From: Chloroflexi bacterium CFX6
GTDB taxonomy: Bacteria; Chloroflexota; Anaerolineae; Anaerolineales; Villigracilaceae
Direction of reading: 5' to 3'
Length of the DNA stretch: 64,000 bases
Assembly: GCA_030263595.1 (NCBI GenBank)
Contig: SZPG01000020.1
Location: 26,375 to 90,374, forward strand
Positions 9,076 to 16,466 of the stretch are shown in pieces; positions within the stretch are counted from its first letter, which is position 1; each line of letters starts with the position of its first letter. Made by a program: the position numbers and the translations under genes. Under the pieces are notes generated by a model. The model searched no databases. It was not told where the DNA came from and saw nothing but the letters and a program-made list of their open reading frames with translations.

Positions 9076-9879
9076 TTGGGAGAGGATGGGAACGAGACTC
9101 ATCCAATTAAAGACAATCCATTCCCCGTTGAGTATGAAAACAGGATCATTTTGGGGACTTCCGAGAACATGAAGGAAATTCCCGACAACTCCTTGCATCT
9201 AATGGCGACGTCGCCGCCCTATAACGTTTCCAAAGAATACGACGCAGACCTGTCTTTGAAGGATTATCTGCAACTTCTGGGAAACGTTTTCGCTGAGACT
9301 TATCGCGTGCTTGTTCACGGCGGGCGCGCCTGCGTCAACGTGGCAAACCTCGGGCGCAGACCCTACATTCCGCTCTCCGATCATATCTCGCGGATGATGA
9401 TCGAGATCGGATTCAAGATGAGGGGCGAGATCATCTGGGCGAAGGGCGCCGGCGCGGGGGTGTCCATGGCCTGGGGCAGTTGGCAGTCCGCTTCCAATCC
9501 CGTGCTGCGCGATACCCATGAATACATCCTCGTTTTCTCCAAAGGCGCGTTCGAGCGAAAAAAGGGCGGCAGGGAAAACACGATCTCCAAAGAGCAATTC
9601 ATGGAATGGACTAAATCGGTCTGGACGGTGAATCCCGAATCGGCAAGGAAGGTAAAACACCCCGCGCCTTTTCCGGTCGAGTTGCCTTTTCGCTTGATCC
9701 AACTTTATACGTTCAAAGGCGATGTGATCCTCGACCCGTTCATGGGAAGCGGCTCGACCGCGATCGCGGCGTTGAAATCCGAAAGGAAATACGTGGGGTA
9801 TGACGTTGATCCCGAGTACATCAAAACGGCCGAAGAGCGGATCGCCTCATTCACGCGGCAATTCAAATCATCCAGGTAG
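9076..9879 (+). CDS. Orphan beta-class DNA methyltransferase (first copy)
   Basis: 267 residues, of the type that methylates the exocyclic amine of adenine or cytosine. The catalytic motif T45-S-P-P-Y49 comes before the AdoMet-binding DPFMGSGS (from D220), the order of beta-class enzymes, with a target-recognition region between them. The SPPY form is common in N4-cytosine and some N6-adenine enzymes, so the base cannot be decided. The start is uncertain: the TTG at 9076 has no clear ribosome site and the next in-frame ATG (9169) is late. No restriction nuclease is adjacent. A related methyltransferase lies at 40338. Confidence 0.88.
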   Translation: MGEDGNETHPIKDNPFPVEYENRIILGTSENMKEIPDNSLHLMATSPPYNVSKEYDADLSLKDYLQLLGNVFAETYRVLVHGGRACVNVANLGRRPYIPLSDHISRMMIEIGFKMRGEIIWAKGAGAGVSMAWGSWQSASNPVLRDTHEYILVFSKGAFERKKGGRENTISKEQFMEWTKSVWTVNPESARKVKHPAPFPVELPFRLIQLYTFKGDVILDPFMGSGSTAIAALKSERKYVGYDVDPEYIKTAEERIASFTRQFKSSR

Positions 9880-9915
9880 GAATCATCCCGCGCGGAGTTC
9901 CCAATTCTCCAATCC

Positions 9916-10497
9916 CTAATTCCCAATCCCGTACAGCATTTCCAGGAATCCCCCACCCATCTCATCGAAGGCATCCGGCGCGACGATCTCGAACAGACCC
10001 AAGCCCACCGCGCCCAGACCGATCAGGACGAGGATCGAGCCCGGCAGCAGGCGGGAAACGAGCAGGTTCATGATCACGATCCAGCGTTCGCCCTCCCTGT
10101 CCTCCCGCGAGCCGGAAATGCCGATGACAGCCTGCAGGAGACAGAACAAACCGAAGACCAGGATCGGAAGACCGGGACGGCGGACGAAGCGCAGGAAGAT
10201 GTCCCTTCCACTGTCAACGCCCAGATACGCGAAGACCGCGACCCCCAGCAGGAACCACCCCAGCACGTTGAATTGAATCCCCTGCGCGATGGCGGCGATG
10301 CCCGTGTACGTGGACCGGGCGTAACGGCTTCCCACCACGATGTGCCGCGTGACGACGGCTTCCAATCCGATTGCCATCGAAGCCATGCCCATGAGCGCGA
10401 CGCCTCCGTAAGACATGATCGGCATCGAGAACCTGTCGCCGCCCAGCATCAACAGGATACCCGTCAACCCCAGCGCGATCTGAACCGCTGTCCACAT
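9916..10497 (-). CDS. Polytopic membrane protein of unknown function
   Basis: 193 residues with about five hydrophobic helices (near 5-22, 28-48, 68-95, 108-125 and 145-172) and a short acidic C-terminus. The start ATG has GGAGG 5-6 nt upstream. It is convergent with the methyltransferase and has no obvious operon partner. I do not recognise a family. The bases just past its stop are a low-complexity repeat of an AATTCCCAATCC-like unit. Confidence 0.7.
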   Translation of the reverse strand: MWTAVQIALGLTGILLMLGGDRFSMPIMSYGGVALMGMASMAIGLEAVVTRHIVVGSRYARSTYTGIAAIAQGIQFNVLGWFLLGVAVFAYLGVDSGRDIFLRFVRRPGLPILVFGLFCLLQAVIGISGSREDREGERWIVIMNLLVSRLLPGSILVLIGLGAVGLGLFEIVAPDAFDEMGGGFLEMLYGIGN

Positions 10498-10561
10498 CCC
10501 GGTCCTCCAAATCTCTACTCTTGCAATCCTCTTGACTGATGTTACGCAATGATGCCCGTAA

Positions 10562-10583
10562 CGCGAGACTGCGTAGCGTCTCG
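10562..10583. repeat. Hairpin GCGAGAC/GTCTCGC
   Basis: Perfect 7-bp arms with an 8-nt loop, directly before the polypyrimidine array. It has no T run in either direction, so it is more likely a repeat than a terminator. Confidence 0.45.
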
Positions 10584-10595
10584 CCTTTCAGGCTT

Positions 10596-10745
10596 CTCAC
10601 TTTCTACTTTCCACTTCCCACTTTCCGCTTTCTACTTTCCACTCTCCACTTTCTACTTTCCACTCTCCACTCCCCACTTTCCACTTTCTACTTTCCACTT
10701 TCCACTTTCCACTTTCCACTCCCCACTTTCCACTCCCCACTTCCT
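10596..10745. repeat. Polypyrimidine tandem array
   Basis: About 150 bp built from imperfect CTTTCTACTT and CTTTCCACTC units, purine-only on the other strand apart from regular Ts. It fills the gap downstream of the rhomboid gene and reaches its stop codon. The same words occur at the edges of the coding-region repeats at 12498 and 18489. Confidence 0.8.
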
Positions 10746-11544
10746 ACCTCACCATCCCCCACGCCGTCAACGCGCCAAAGACCAGCACCACCAACGCCGC
10801 GCCCGTGACTACTTCGCGCGTTGGCCGTTTATCCACCAGATGGAGCATGGGCTGGATGCCCTCGATCTCCCACAACGGGCTTGCGAACCACGTGAACATC
10901 AATCCGCCGATCAGCCCGCCGATGTGACCCCAGTTGTCAATGCCGGGCAGGGACCCGACCAGAAACAGATTGATCGCAATGATGAAAAGCACGTTCCCGA
11001 TCGCCCTCCTGAAATACCCCGCCAGCAGAACGCGGTTGCGATACAGGAAGACCGCCTCCGCGCCGATCAAGCCGAAGACCGCAGTGGACGCGCCGATGGA
11101 ATACCCATCCGAAAACAGGAAGGACGTGACGTTCCCCGCGAACGCGCCCAGCGCGTACAACGTAAGAAACCTGCCATGCCCGAAGTATTGCTCCAGGCTC
11201 GTCCCAAACACGAACAGGGCGTACATGTTGAAGAAGATGTGCGTGATCGAACCGTGCAGAAGCGCCGGTGTGAGCAAACGCCAGAGTTGCCCCGCCTGGA
11301 TGAACTCGTTGATGCGCGCGCCGTACAACTCGAGCCAGCCGATGTTCGAAAACGTGGTCGGATAACCGAAGAGAAACGCGCTGGCAACCTGCAGAAGGTA
11401 CACGAAGACCGTCACGCCGAGGATGGCGTAGGTCACATAGGGAACGGAGGCGGGCAAAGCCACGCGGACAGGCGGTGGAGGAGGCGTACCCCGGCGGGCA
11501 TCTTCGACAGGCTGCGGGGAGTCGGACGTGGGATGACTGCTCAC
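10744..11544 (-). CDS. Rhomboid family intramembrane serine protease
   Basis: 266 residues: a Pro-rich cytoplasmic N-tail (1-35) and six or seven membrane helices. The catalytic pair is visible: S153 in GASTAVFG and H207 in NWGHIGGLIGG. The HGSITHIFFNMYAL segment (residues 97-110) is the conserved second-helix motif. It cleaves substrates within the membrane; the substrate is unknown. It starts with GTG, and this GTGA overlaps the TGA stop of guanylate kinase, so the two are translationally coupled. The stop lies at the edge of the polypyrimidine array. Confidence 0.92.
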   Translation of the reverse strand: MSSHPTSDSPQPVEDARRGTPPPPPVRVALPASVPYVTYAILGVTVFVYLLQVASAFLFGYPTTFSNIGWLELYGARINEFIQAGQLWRLLTPALLHGSITHIFFNMYALFVFGTSLEQYFGHGRFLTLYALGAFAGNVTSFLFSDGYSIGASTAVFGLIGAEAVFLYRNRVLLAGYFRRAIGNVLFIIAINLFLVGSLPGIDNWGHIGGLIGGLMFTWFASPLWEIEGIQPMLHLVDKRPTREVVTGAALVVLVFGALTAWGMVR

Positions 11545-12173
11545 AACGATACCTTTCTCGGGTTCACGCGATGATGTTCCGCCGCGATGATGGCGCGGAT
11601 GGTATCCACCGTTTCGTCCAGGCGGAAGTCGCGGTTGACGATCACGTAATCGAACGCCTCCACGCGTTTCAACTCCTTGCGCGCGGTGGCGATGCGGATG
11701 GCGAGGGCGTCGGCGGTCTCGGTCTTGCGCGTTTCGAGGCGGCGCACCAGTTCCTCCTCGCTTTCGGTGGTGATGAAGATCATCAGCGCCTCGGGCGCCA
11801 TTTTACGCACCGTCTCCGCGCCCTGCACGTCAATGCGCATCACCACGTCCTTGCCGCTGGCGAGCGCCTCGCGCACCTGCTGTTTCGGGATGCCCTTGTA
11901 ATCGCCGTACACGATGGCGTGTTCGATCAACTCGTCCGTGTCTATCATGCGCGCGAACTCCTCCTTGGACACGAAGAAATAATCCCGGCCGTGCGTTTCA
12001 TTGGAGCGTTTCGGGCGCGTGGTCGCGGTCACGACAAAATGGAACGGCAGTCCGCGTTCCTTCATGCGTTGCATCACGGTATCCTTTCCCACGCCGGAAG
12101 GACCGGAGATCACGATCAACAGCGGTTGCGGGTTGGGGAGGGCGAATTCTGAATCGGCGGATGATGGGGACAT
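11541..12173 (-). CDS. gmk: Guanylate kinase
   Basis: 210 residues. It phosphorylates GMP to GDP with ATP in the cytoplasm. The P-loop is GPSGVGKD (residues 24-31), with Asp where Ser/Thr is more usual and Thr next to it. The GMP-binding signature TTRPKRSNETHGRDYFF and the lid region RIATARKEL follow. Length is normal with a 17-residue N-terminal extension. It is first in a two-gene operon with the rhomboid protease. A TAAAAT box ends 6 nt before the ATG, and no ribosome site is seen, so a leaderless mRNA is likely. Confidence 0.95.
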   Translation of the reverse strand: MSPSSADSEFALPNPQPLLIVISGPSGVGKDTVMQRMKERGLPFHFVVTATTRPKRSNETHGRDYFFVSKEEFARMIDTDELIEHAIVYGDYKGIPKQQVREALASGKDVVMRIDVQGAETVRKMAPEALMIFITTESEEELVRRLETRKTETADALAIRIATARKELKRVEAFDYVIVNRDFRLDETVDTIRAIIAAEHHRVNPRKVSL

Positions 12174-12179
12174 GGGCGA

Positions 12180-12185
12180 ATTTTA
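12180..12185 (-). promoter_or_regulatory. -10 box implying a leaderless gmk transcript
   Basis: TAAAAT on the minus strand with only 6 nt to the ATG, so the expected transcription start falls at or next to the A of the start codon. Confidence 0.5.
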
Positions 12186-12217
12186 CCAGACGGACTCTTC
12201 GCGCCGCTCTTCCATCC

Positions 12218-13075
12218 TTATTGCGGCTTTTCCAATATCCTCTCCACCATCCGAGCGACCTCTCCGCTTCCTTCCCGACCCCCAGTCTGATCCAGCCATG
12301 CGAGGAACTCCGCGTTCCCCTTCGGTCCCAGCAACGGACTCCTGACCAGCCCGCGAATCGCGAATCCCTGCTTTTGCGCGAAACCCAGAACGTCGAACAA
12401 AACCTGTTTGTGGATCTCCGGGTCGCGGATCACGCCGTCGCCGCGCGAGACATCCTTCCTGCCCGCTTCGAATTGAGGTTTGATCAAAGCAACAACACTT
12501 TCCACCCTTCGACTGCGCTCAGGGCAGGCTTTCCACTTTCCACCACCCATGGGAGAAGCGGAAGGCGGAGAGTGACCAAACCAATATTTGACCACCGGCA
12601 GCAAAATCTTCAACGAGATGAACGACGCGTCGATCGTTATGAGCGAAACCGGCTCTGGCAGGGATTCGACGTACCGCGCGTTCGTCTCCTCCATTACGAC
12701 CACGCGCGGGTCGTTGCGAAGTTTCCAATGCAGGATTCCCTTTCCCACGTCCACGGCATAGACCTTCGCCGCGCCGCGCTGCAAAAGGCAGTCCGTAAAG
12801 CCTCCCGTGGACGCGCCCACGTCCGCGCACACCAGTCCGCTCACGTCAATTGCGAATGCTTCGAGCGCGGCGTCCAGTTTTTCGCCGCCGCGTGAGACGA
12901 AGCGCGGACCGGTATCCACCGTCAGCGTGGAGTCGCTGTCCACGTTTGCGGCAGGTTTGAGGGCGGTCTGACCCGCCACGCGCACCTGTCCCGCCATGAT
13001 CATCGCCTGTGCCCTGGCGCGCGAGTCGGCAAGTCCGCGCTCCACGAGTAACACATCCAGCCGCACTTTCGTCAT
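12218..13075 (-). CDS. tlyA: TlyA-type rRNA 2'-O-methyltransferase with S4 domain
   Basis: 285 residues. Residues 1-60 are an S4 RNA-binding domain (RLDVLLVERGLADSRARAQ) and the rest is an FtsJ-like methyltransferase (DVGASTGGFTDCLLQ, then DASFISL and IKPQFEAG). TlyA proteins methylate ribose of cytidines in 16S and/or 23S rRNA, affecting capreomycin sensitivity; some members are annotated as hemolysins. The start at 13075 follows the family, whereas the frame stays open upstream into a divergent gene. Residues about 178-193 are encoded by an inserted repeat (12498-12542) shared with the mevalonate kinase and helicase genes, in a loop before the IKPQFE motif. Confidence 0.9.
   Translation of the reverse strand: MTKVRLDVLLVERGLADSRARAQAMIMAGQVRVAGQTALKPAANVDSDSTLTVDTGPRFVSRGGEKLDAALEAFAIDVSGLVCADVGASTGGFTDCLLQRGAAKVYAVDVGKGILHWKLRNDPRVVVMEETNARYVESLPEPVSLITIDASFISLKILLPVVKYWFGHSPPSASPMGGGKWKACPERSRRVESVVALIKPQFEAGRKDVSRGDGVIRDPEIHKQVLFDVLGFAQKQGFAIRGLVRSPLLGPKGNAEFLAWLDQTGGREGSGEVARMVERILEKPQ
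12498..12542. repeat. Family A coding-region repeat (in tlyA)
   Basis: Contains CTTTCCACCCTTCGACTGCG and CTCAGGGCAGGCTTTCCAC. The outer CTTTCCAC words and the CCTTCGACTGCGCTCAGGG core recur at 14749-14788 and 18489-18540. It is inserted without breaking the frame. Confidence 0.8.
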
Positions 13076-13108
13076 GGATGCAATTGTACTTCCCGCGCGT
13101 AAAAAAGG

Positions 13109-13114
13109 TAAAAT
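13109..13114 (+). promoter_or_regulatory. -10 box 7 nt before the UbiA-family gene
   Basis: TAAAAT followed by TGCCCCC and the ATG. No clear ribosome site is present, so a leaderless start is likely. Confidence 0.5.
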
Positions 13115-13121
13115 TGCCCCC

Positions 13122-13991
13122 ATGCTCATACACCTGCTCAAAACCATGCGCCCGCGCCAATGGACGAAGAACGGCTTCGTCTTTTTCGCGTTGATCTTCG
13201 ACAAGCAATTGTTCCTCCGCGAACCGTTCCTGCGGACGCTCGGAGGCTTTGCGTTGTTTTGTTTGATGTCGAGTTCCGTGTATCTTTTCAACGACCTCGC
13301 GGACATCGAAGCCGACCGCAGTCACCCCGAAAAGAAAAAGCGCCCGCTGGCTTCGGGCAAACTGCCGGTTTCCGTCGCGATGACGAGCGCCTTCGTTTTG
13401 GCTTTGGCGTCGTTGTCCCTGGGCTACCTGCTCGAACCGCTTTTTGCCGGCCTCCTTGCGGTGTATCTCGCCATCAACCTGTTGTATTCGCGCTGGCTCA
13501 AACACGTGCCGGTCCTGGACGTGTTGATCGTTTCTTCGGGTTTTGTGCTGCGCGTGGCGGCGGGCGTGACGCTCATCACGGTCGAGCGCTTTTCGCCCTG
13601 GTTGTACGTGATCACGGTGTTGTTCTCGCTCTACCTCGGTTTTGGAAAACGCCGCGCCGAAATGAGCCTGCTCGAAAAAGGCGCCGCTTCGCACCGCAAA
13701 GTGCTGGACGGTTACACCATTCCCCTGCTCGACCAGTACATCACCATCGTTTCGGGCATGACCATCGTCACGTATGCCTTGTACACCTTCTCCGCCGAGA
13801 ACCTGCCCGACAACCACAGCATGATGCTCACGATCCCGTTCGTGGTGTACGGCATCTTCCGCTATTTGCAGCTCATTCAAACCGGTCACGCGGCGGGCTC
13901 GCCCGAGGAAGTGGCGCTCAAAGACCGCCCGCTGCAGCTTACCGTCCTGTTGTGGGGACTGGCTGTGATCGCGGTGTTCTACTTGTCGTAG
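13122..13991 (+). CDS. UbiA-family prenyltransferase, decaprenyl-phosphate phosphoribosyltransferase-like
   Basis: 289 residues with about eight membrane helices. The N-terminus MLIHLLKTMRPRQWTKN and the Asp motif NDLADIEADRSHPEKKKRP (residues about 60-78) match the branch of UbiA that transfers phosphoribose to polyprenyl phosphate, a step towards arabinan-type sugars. A second Asp-rich loop (LDQYITIVSGM) is present. The assignment within UbiA is by motif resemblance only. It is divergent from tlyA, and in-frame ATG codons further upstream exist (13074), but the -10 box 7 nt before 13122 supports this start. Confidence 0.82.
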   Translation: MLIHLLKTMRPRQWTKNGFVFFALIFDKQLFLREPFLRTLGGFALFCLMSSSVYLFNDLADIEADRSHPEKKKRPLASGKLPVSVAMTSAFVLALASLSLGYLLEPLFAGLLAVYLAINLLYSRWLKHVPVLDVLIVSSGFVLRVAAGVTLITVERFSPWLYVITVLFSLYLGFGKRRAEMSLLEKGAASHRKVLDGYTIPLLDQYITIVSGMTIVTYALYTFSAENLPDNHSMMLTIPFVVYGIFRYLQLIQTGHAAGSPEEVALKDRPLQLTVLLWGLAVIAVFYLS

Positions 13992-14040
13992 GACGGGATG
14001 TATCCCGTTCCGCGAAGGGCGAAATAAATCTCGCGTTACC

Positions 14041-15027
14041 ATGACCACCGCTTCCGCGCCCGGCAAGATCATCCTCTTCGGCGAACACGCTGTCGTCTAC
14101 GGACGACCCGCGCTGGCTGTACCGGTTACGCAAGTCCATGCGGATGTGGAGGTCGCCGTTTCAGACCGCCCCGGCATCTGGATCAGCGCCCCGGGCATTG
14201 ACCTTCACGCCGAACTGAACTCGCTTCCCTCCGACCATCCGATTGCCGCGGTCATCCATAACTTTCTCTTCCTCTCGCGCGTCCCTCACCCCCAGCCCCT
14301 CTCCCAAAGGGAGAGGGGGGGCAAAGTCCCGAATCTCGAAATCACGATCGCCTCCACCATCCCCGTCGCCTCCGGTCTCGGCTCCGGCGCGGCAGTGACG
14401 GTCGCCCTCCTCCGCGCGCTATCGTCACACCTTCATTATGCGATGACCAATGAGGAGATCAACGCGTTCGCGTACGAGATCGAAAAACTCCATCACGGCA
14501 CGCCTTCGGGGATTGACAACACGGTCGTCACGTATGCAAAGCCGGTTTACTTCGTAAAGGGTCAGCCCATTGAGATATTGCAGGTCGGCAAACCGTTCAC
14601 CATCGTCATCGGCGATACCGGCCTCCCCGCGCCGACGAAGGAATCCGTGGGCGATGTGAGGAAATTATGGGAGGTTGATAAATCGAAATGGGAAAACATG
14701 TTCGACCAGGTTGGAGAAATCGCAAAGCAGGCGCGTAACGCGTTGAAAAGTGGAAAGCCTGCCCTGAGCGCAGTCGAAGGGTGGAAAGAGTTGGGCGGTT
14801 TGATGAACGACAATCACGCGCTTTTGCAGGAGATGACCGTCTCTTCGCCCGAACTCGACAGGCTGGTTTCGGCGGCGCGCAATGCCGGGGCGCTGGGAGC
14901 AAAACTCAGCGGCGGAGGACGCGGCGGCAATATGATCGCGCTGGTGGATTTTGAGAAAGCGGAAGCGGTCGCATCCGCTTTGACCTCCGCCGGGGCAAAA
15001 CGGACTTTGATCACAACGGTTGGATGA
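14041..15027 (+). CDS. mvk: Mevalonate kinase (GHMP kinase)
   Basis: 328 residues. It phosphorylates mevalonate with ATP in isoprenoid synthesis. The N-terminal SAPGKIILFGEHAVVYG, the ATP loop IPVASGLGSGAAVT (about 108-121), HGTPSGIDN with the catalytic Asp, and the C-terminal LSGGGRGGNMIAL are all intact. Two different short repeats are inserted in frame: one at residues 82-94 (14284-14321) and one at about 237-249 (14749-14788). Both fall between conserved motifs, where family members have loops. Together with the neighbouring prenyltransferase it suggests a mevalonate-fed isoprenoid route. Confidence 0.93.
   Translation: MTTASAPGKIILFGEHAVVYGRPALAVPVTQVHADVEVAVSDRPGIWISAPGIDLHAELNSLPSDHPIAAVIHNFLFLSRVPHPQPLSQRERGGKVPNLEITIASTIPVASGLGSGAAVTVALLRALSSHLHYAMTNEEINAFAYEIEKLHHGTPSGIDNTVVTYAKPVYFVKGQPIEILQVGKPFTIVIGDTGLPAPTKESVGDVRKLWEVDKSKWENMFDQVGEIAKQARNALKSGKPALSAVEGWKELGGLMNDNHALLQEMTVSSPELDRLVSAARNAGALGAKLSGGGRGGNMIALVDFEKAEAVASALTSAGAKRTLITTVG
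14284..14321. repeat. Family B repeat inside mevalonate kinase
   Basis: A palindromic element with CCCCTCTCCC and GGGAGAGGGG arms preceded by CTCACCCCCAG. The same design occurs at 26442-26480 in front of radA. Confidence 0.8.
14749..14788. repeat. Family A coding-region repeat (in mevalonate kinase)
   Basis: TGGAAAGCCTGCCCTGAGCG then CAGTCGAAGGGTGGAAAG, the reverse complement of the element in tlyA, read in a different frame. Confidence 0.85.
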
Positions 15028-15063
15028 CGCCCGATCGCGCCGCGCCCTCGAACGAAACTCTGC

Positions 15064-15092
15064 TTTTCACTTCCCAGCCGAAGCGTTATAAT
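15064..15092 (+). promoter_or_regulatory. Promoter of the Kam-like methyltransferase leader
   Basis: TTTTCA (15064-15069), 17-nt spacer and a consensus TATAAT (15087-15092). The predicted transcription start coincides with the ATG of the leader peptide at 15100. Confidence 0.6.
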
Positions 15093-15099
15093 GTCCGCC

Positions 15100-15132
15100 A
15101 TGAACAAGTTCCTCGCCCGCCCTCCCTGTTAA
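15100..15132 (+). CDS. Possible 10-residue leader peptide
   Basis: MNKFLARPPC followed by TAA. The ATG is 7 nt after a consensus -10 box, so it would be translated from a leaderless mRNA. It lies 184 nt before the start of the Kam-like methyltransferase in the same transcript, with three inverted repeats between. This arrangement resembles ribosome-mediated attenuation leaders of resistance genes. Its translation is inferred, not shown. Confidence 0.45.
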   Translation: MNKFLARPPC

Positions 15133-15153
15133 TTCATCGCTGAACCCCAAACG

Positions 15154-15307
15154 GTACGCGCGTACAGCGGGGACTATTTCGCGTTTTCCATAACTCGTAG
15201 AAAACCGACTCCCGACGATCTCGACGGCGCCTGACGAACCAGGCGCATCTTCGCGCGCGGTCCGCCCCGCTCCATTCTGTCTCGTTCGATCCCAACGACA
15301 GAATGGA
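15154..15307 (+). promoter_or_regulatory. Structured leader with SD-masking hairpin
   Basis: Three inverted repeats: the palindrome GTACGCGCGTAC (15154-15165); GCGCCTG/CAGGCGC with a 6-nt loop (15227-15246); and TCCATTCTGT-CT-CGTT paired with AACG-ACAGAATGGA (15271-15307), a 14-bp stem with a two-base bulge. The last three bases of the third stem are the first three of the GGAGG ribosome site (15305-15309). Closing this stem should reduce translation of the methyltransferase. Confidence 0.6.
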
Positions 15308-15315
15308 GGTTTCGC

Positions 15316-15915
15316 ATGGAAACTATTCGGGGCAGAATGTCCCTTGATTTGAACTTGAACGAACTAATGGAACGGATCGCAAATTACAACCGCGTCGCAC
15401 TCGATCTCGGCACGGGCGACGGTCGCTACGTGCGCTGCATGGCGGAACGACATCCCGGAAATTTTTTCATCGGCATGGATGCGTGCCGCGAGAACCTGCG
15501 CGCCAACTCACAGAGAAAACTGCCGAACGCGCTCTTCGTCATTGCCGGAGCGCAGGCTTTGCCGCGCGAGTTGAACGGACTGGCATCACACATCACGATC
15601 AACTTCCCGTGGGGCAGCCTGCTCGAAAGCCTGTTGAACGACGACCCATCCTTGATGAACGGGCTTTCCTCCATCACACGTCTGCGCGCAGGGATGGAGG
15701 TTCTCCTCAACGCAGAGGCGCTCGCCATGGCAGGCTGGTCATTGGAATCGGGCGCGGACCAGATCGAACGCCTCCTGAACGCCGCCGGTTGGAAAACAAA
15801 ATCACGCGCATTCTTGGACGCGCCGGCTTTGCGTTCCGTCCCGACCACGTGGGCGAAACGTCTCGCCTTTGGGCGCGACCCGCGCGCGATGCGATTGAGT
15901 TTGATAAAGGGATGA
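15316..15915 (+). CDS. Kam/NpmA-like 16S rRNA (adenine1408-N1)-methyltransferase
   Basis: 199 residues, Rossmann-fold AdoMet enzyme with L29-D-L-G-T-G-D-G. Two hallmark stretches of the A1408 methylase family are present: F97-P-W-G-S-L-L and W179-A-K-R-L-A-F-G-R. In KamB and NpmA the Trp residues of these motifs stack on the target base, so W99 and W179 are the likely equivalents. Such enzymes block aminoglycosides (kanamycin, apramycin) at the decoding site. Length is slightly shorter than NpmA. It is a single gene behind a 200-nt structured leader, followed by a long perfect inverted repeat. Resistance in this host is inferred. Confidence 0.85.
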   Translation: METIRGRMSLDLNLNELMERIANYNRVALDLGTGDGRYVRCMAERHPGNFFIGMDACRENLRANSQRKLPNALFVIAGAQALPRELNGLASHITINFPWGSLLESLLNDDPSLMNGLSSITRLRAGMEVLLNAEALAMAGWSLESGADQIERLLNAAGWKTKSRAFLDAPALRSVPTTWAKRLAFGRDPRAMRLSLIKG

Positions 15916-15920
15916 TCGAA

Positions 15921-15953
15921 ACCGTCCCGAAGGATCGAATCCTTCGGGACGGT
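15921..15953. repeat. Perfect 15-bp inverted repeat after the Kam-like gene
   Basis: ACCGTCCCGAAGGAT, CGA loop, ATCCTTCGGGACGGT. It lies between two convergent genes and may end both transcripts, though no T run follows. A relative with the same CGTCCCGAAGG arms is at 48209-48263. Confidence 0.75.
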
Positions 15954-15964
15954 AAAACAGGTCG

Positions 15965-16390
15965 TTACAACCCAACCGGCTTCGGTCCGATATTGAACCG
16001 GCGGTGCATGGCGCGCATACAGGCATCCATCACCACCTGCAAGCCCGCCTGGCGCGCCTTCTGCGCGGCTTCCTCGTTGACGATGCCCTCCTGCATCCAC
16101 ACCGCCTTCGCGCCGATCCTGATCGCCTCCTCCACCACCGGCGGAACGTCCTCGGGCTTGCGAAAGACCTGCACCACATCCACTTTTTCGGGAATGGACG
16201 ACAGGTCGGGATAAGCCTTTTCGCCCAGGATCTCCGCCGCGGTCGGGTTGACGGGAACGATCTTATAGCCCTGTCCCTTCAAATAGGACGCGACCCCGTA
16301 ACTCTCCTTGTCCGGGTTGGAGGACAATCCCACGCTGGCAATCGTATTCACAGACAGAAGAATTTCCTTCATCATTTGATCGTCGTTCAT
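15965..16390 (-). CDS. CoA-binding domain protein (YccU-like)
   Basis: 141 residues, a single Rossmann-like CoA_binding domain: TIASVGLSSNPDKESYGVA at the N-terminus, VPVNP, FRKPEDVPPVVEEAI, and the conserved C-terminal Cys region VVMDACMRAMHRR. Family members bind CoA or acyl-CoA nucleotides; the reaction is not established. Start ATG with GGAGA upstream. It converges with the Kam-like gene. Confidence 0.87.
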   Translation of the reverse strand: MNDDQMMKEILLSVNTIASVGLSSNPDKESYGVASYLKGQGYKIVPVNPTAAEILGEKAYPDLSSIPEKVDVVQVFRKPEDVPPVVEEAIRIGAKAVWMQEGIVNEEAAQKARQAGLQVVMDACMRAMHRRFNIGPKPVGL

Positions 16391-16412
16391 GTTCTCTCCT
16401 TTGGATGTTCAG

Positions 16413-16451
16413 GTCATTGCGAACCGTGAAGCGGTGAAGCGATCTCCTCGC
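16413..16451. repeat. Partial copy of the GTCATTGCGA dispersed repeat
   Basis: GTCATTGCGAA at one end and AGCGATCTCCTCG at the other, matching one half of the longer palindromic copies at 19878 and 23486. Confidence 0.6.
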
Positions 16452-16466
16452 CTGCCATGAGATGGA

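Noticed and set aside
10596..10745. CRISPR-like array
   Set aside because: Units are about 9-10 bp, contiguous and imperfect, with no spacers and no cas genes.
10549..11574. 341-codon forward frame across the polypyrimidine array and rhomboid gene
   Set aside because: It is open because the array lacks stops; the part beyond is the reverse of rhomboid helices.
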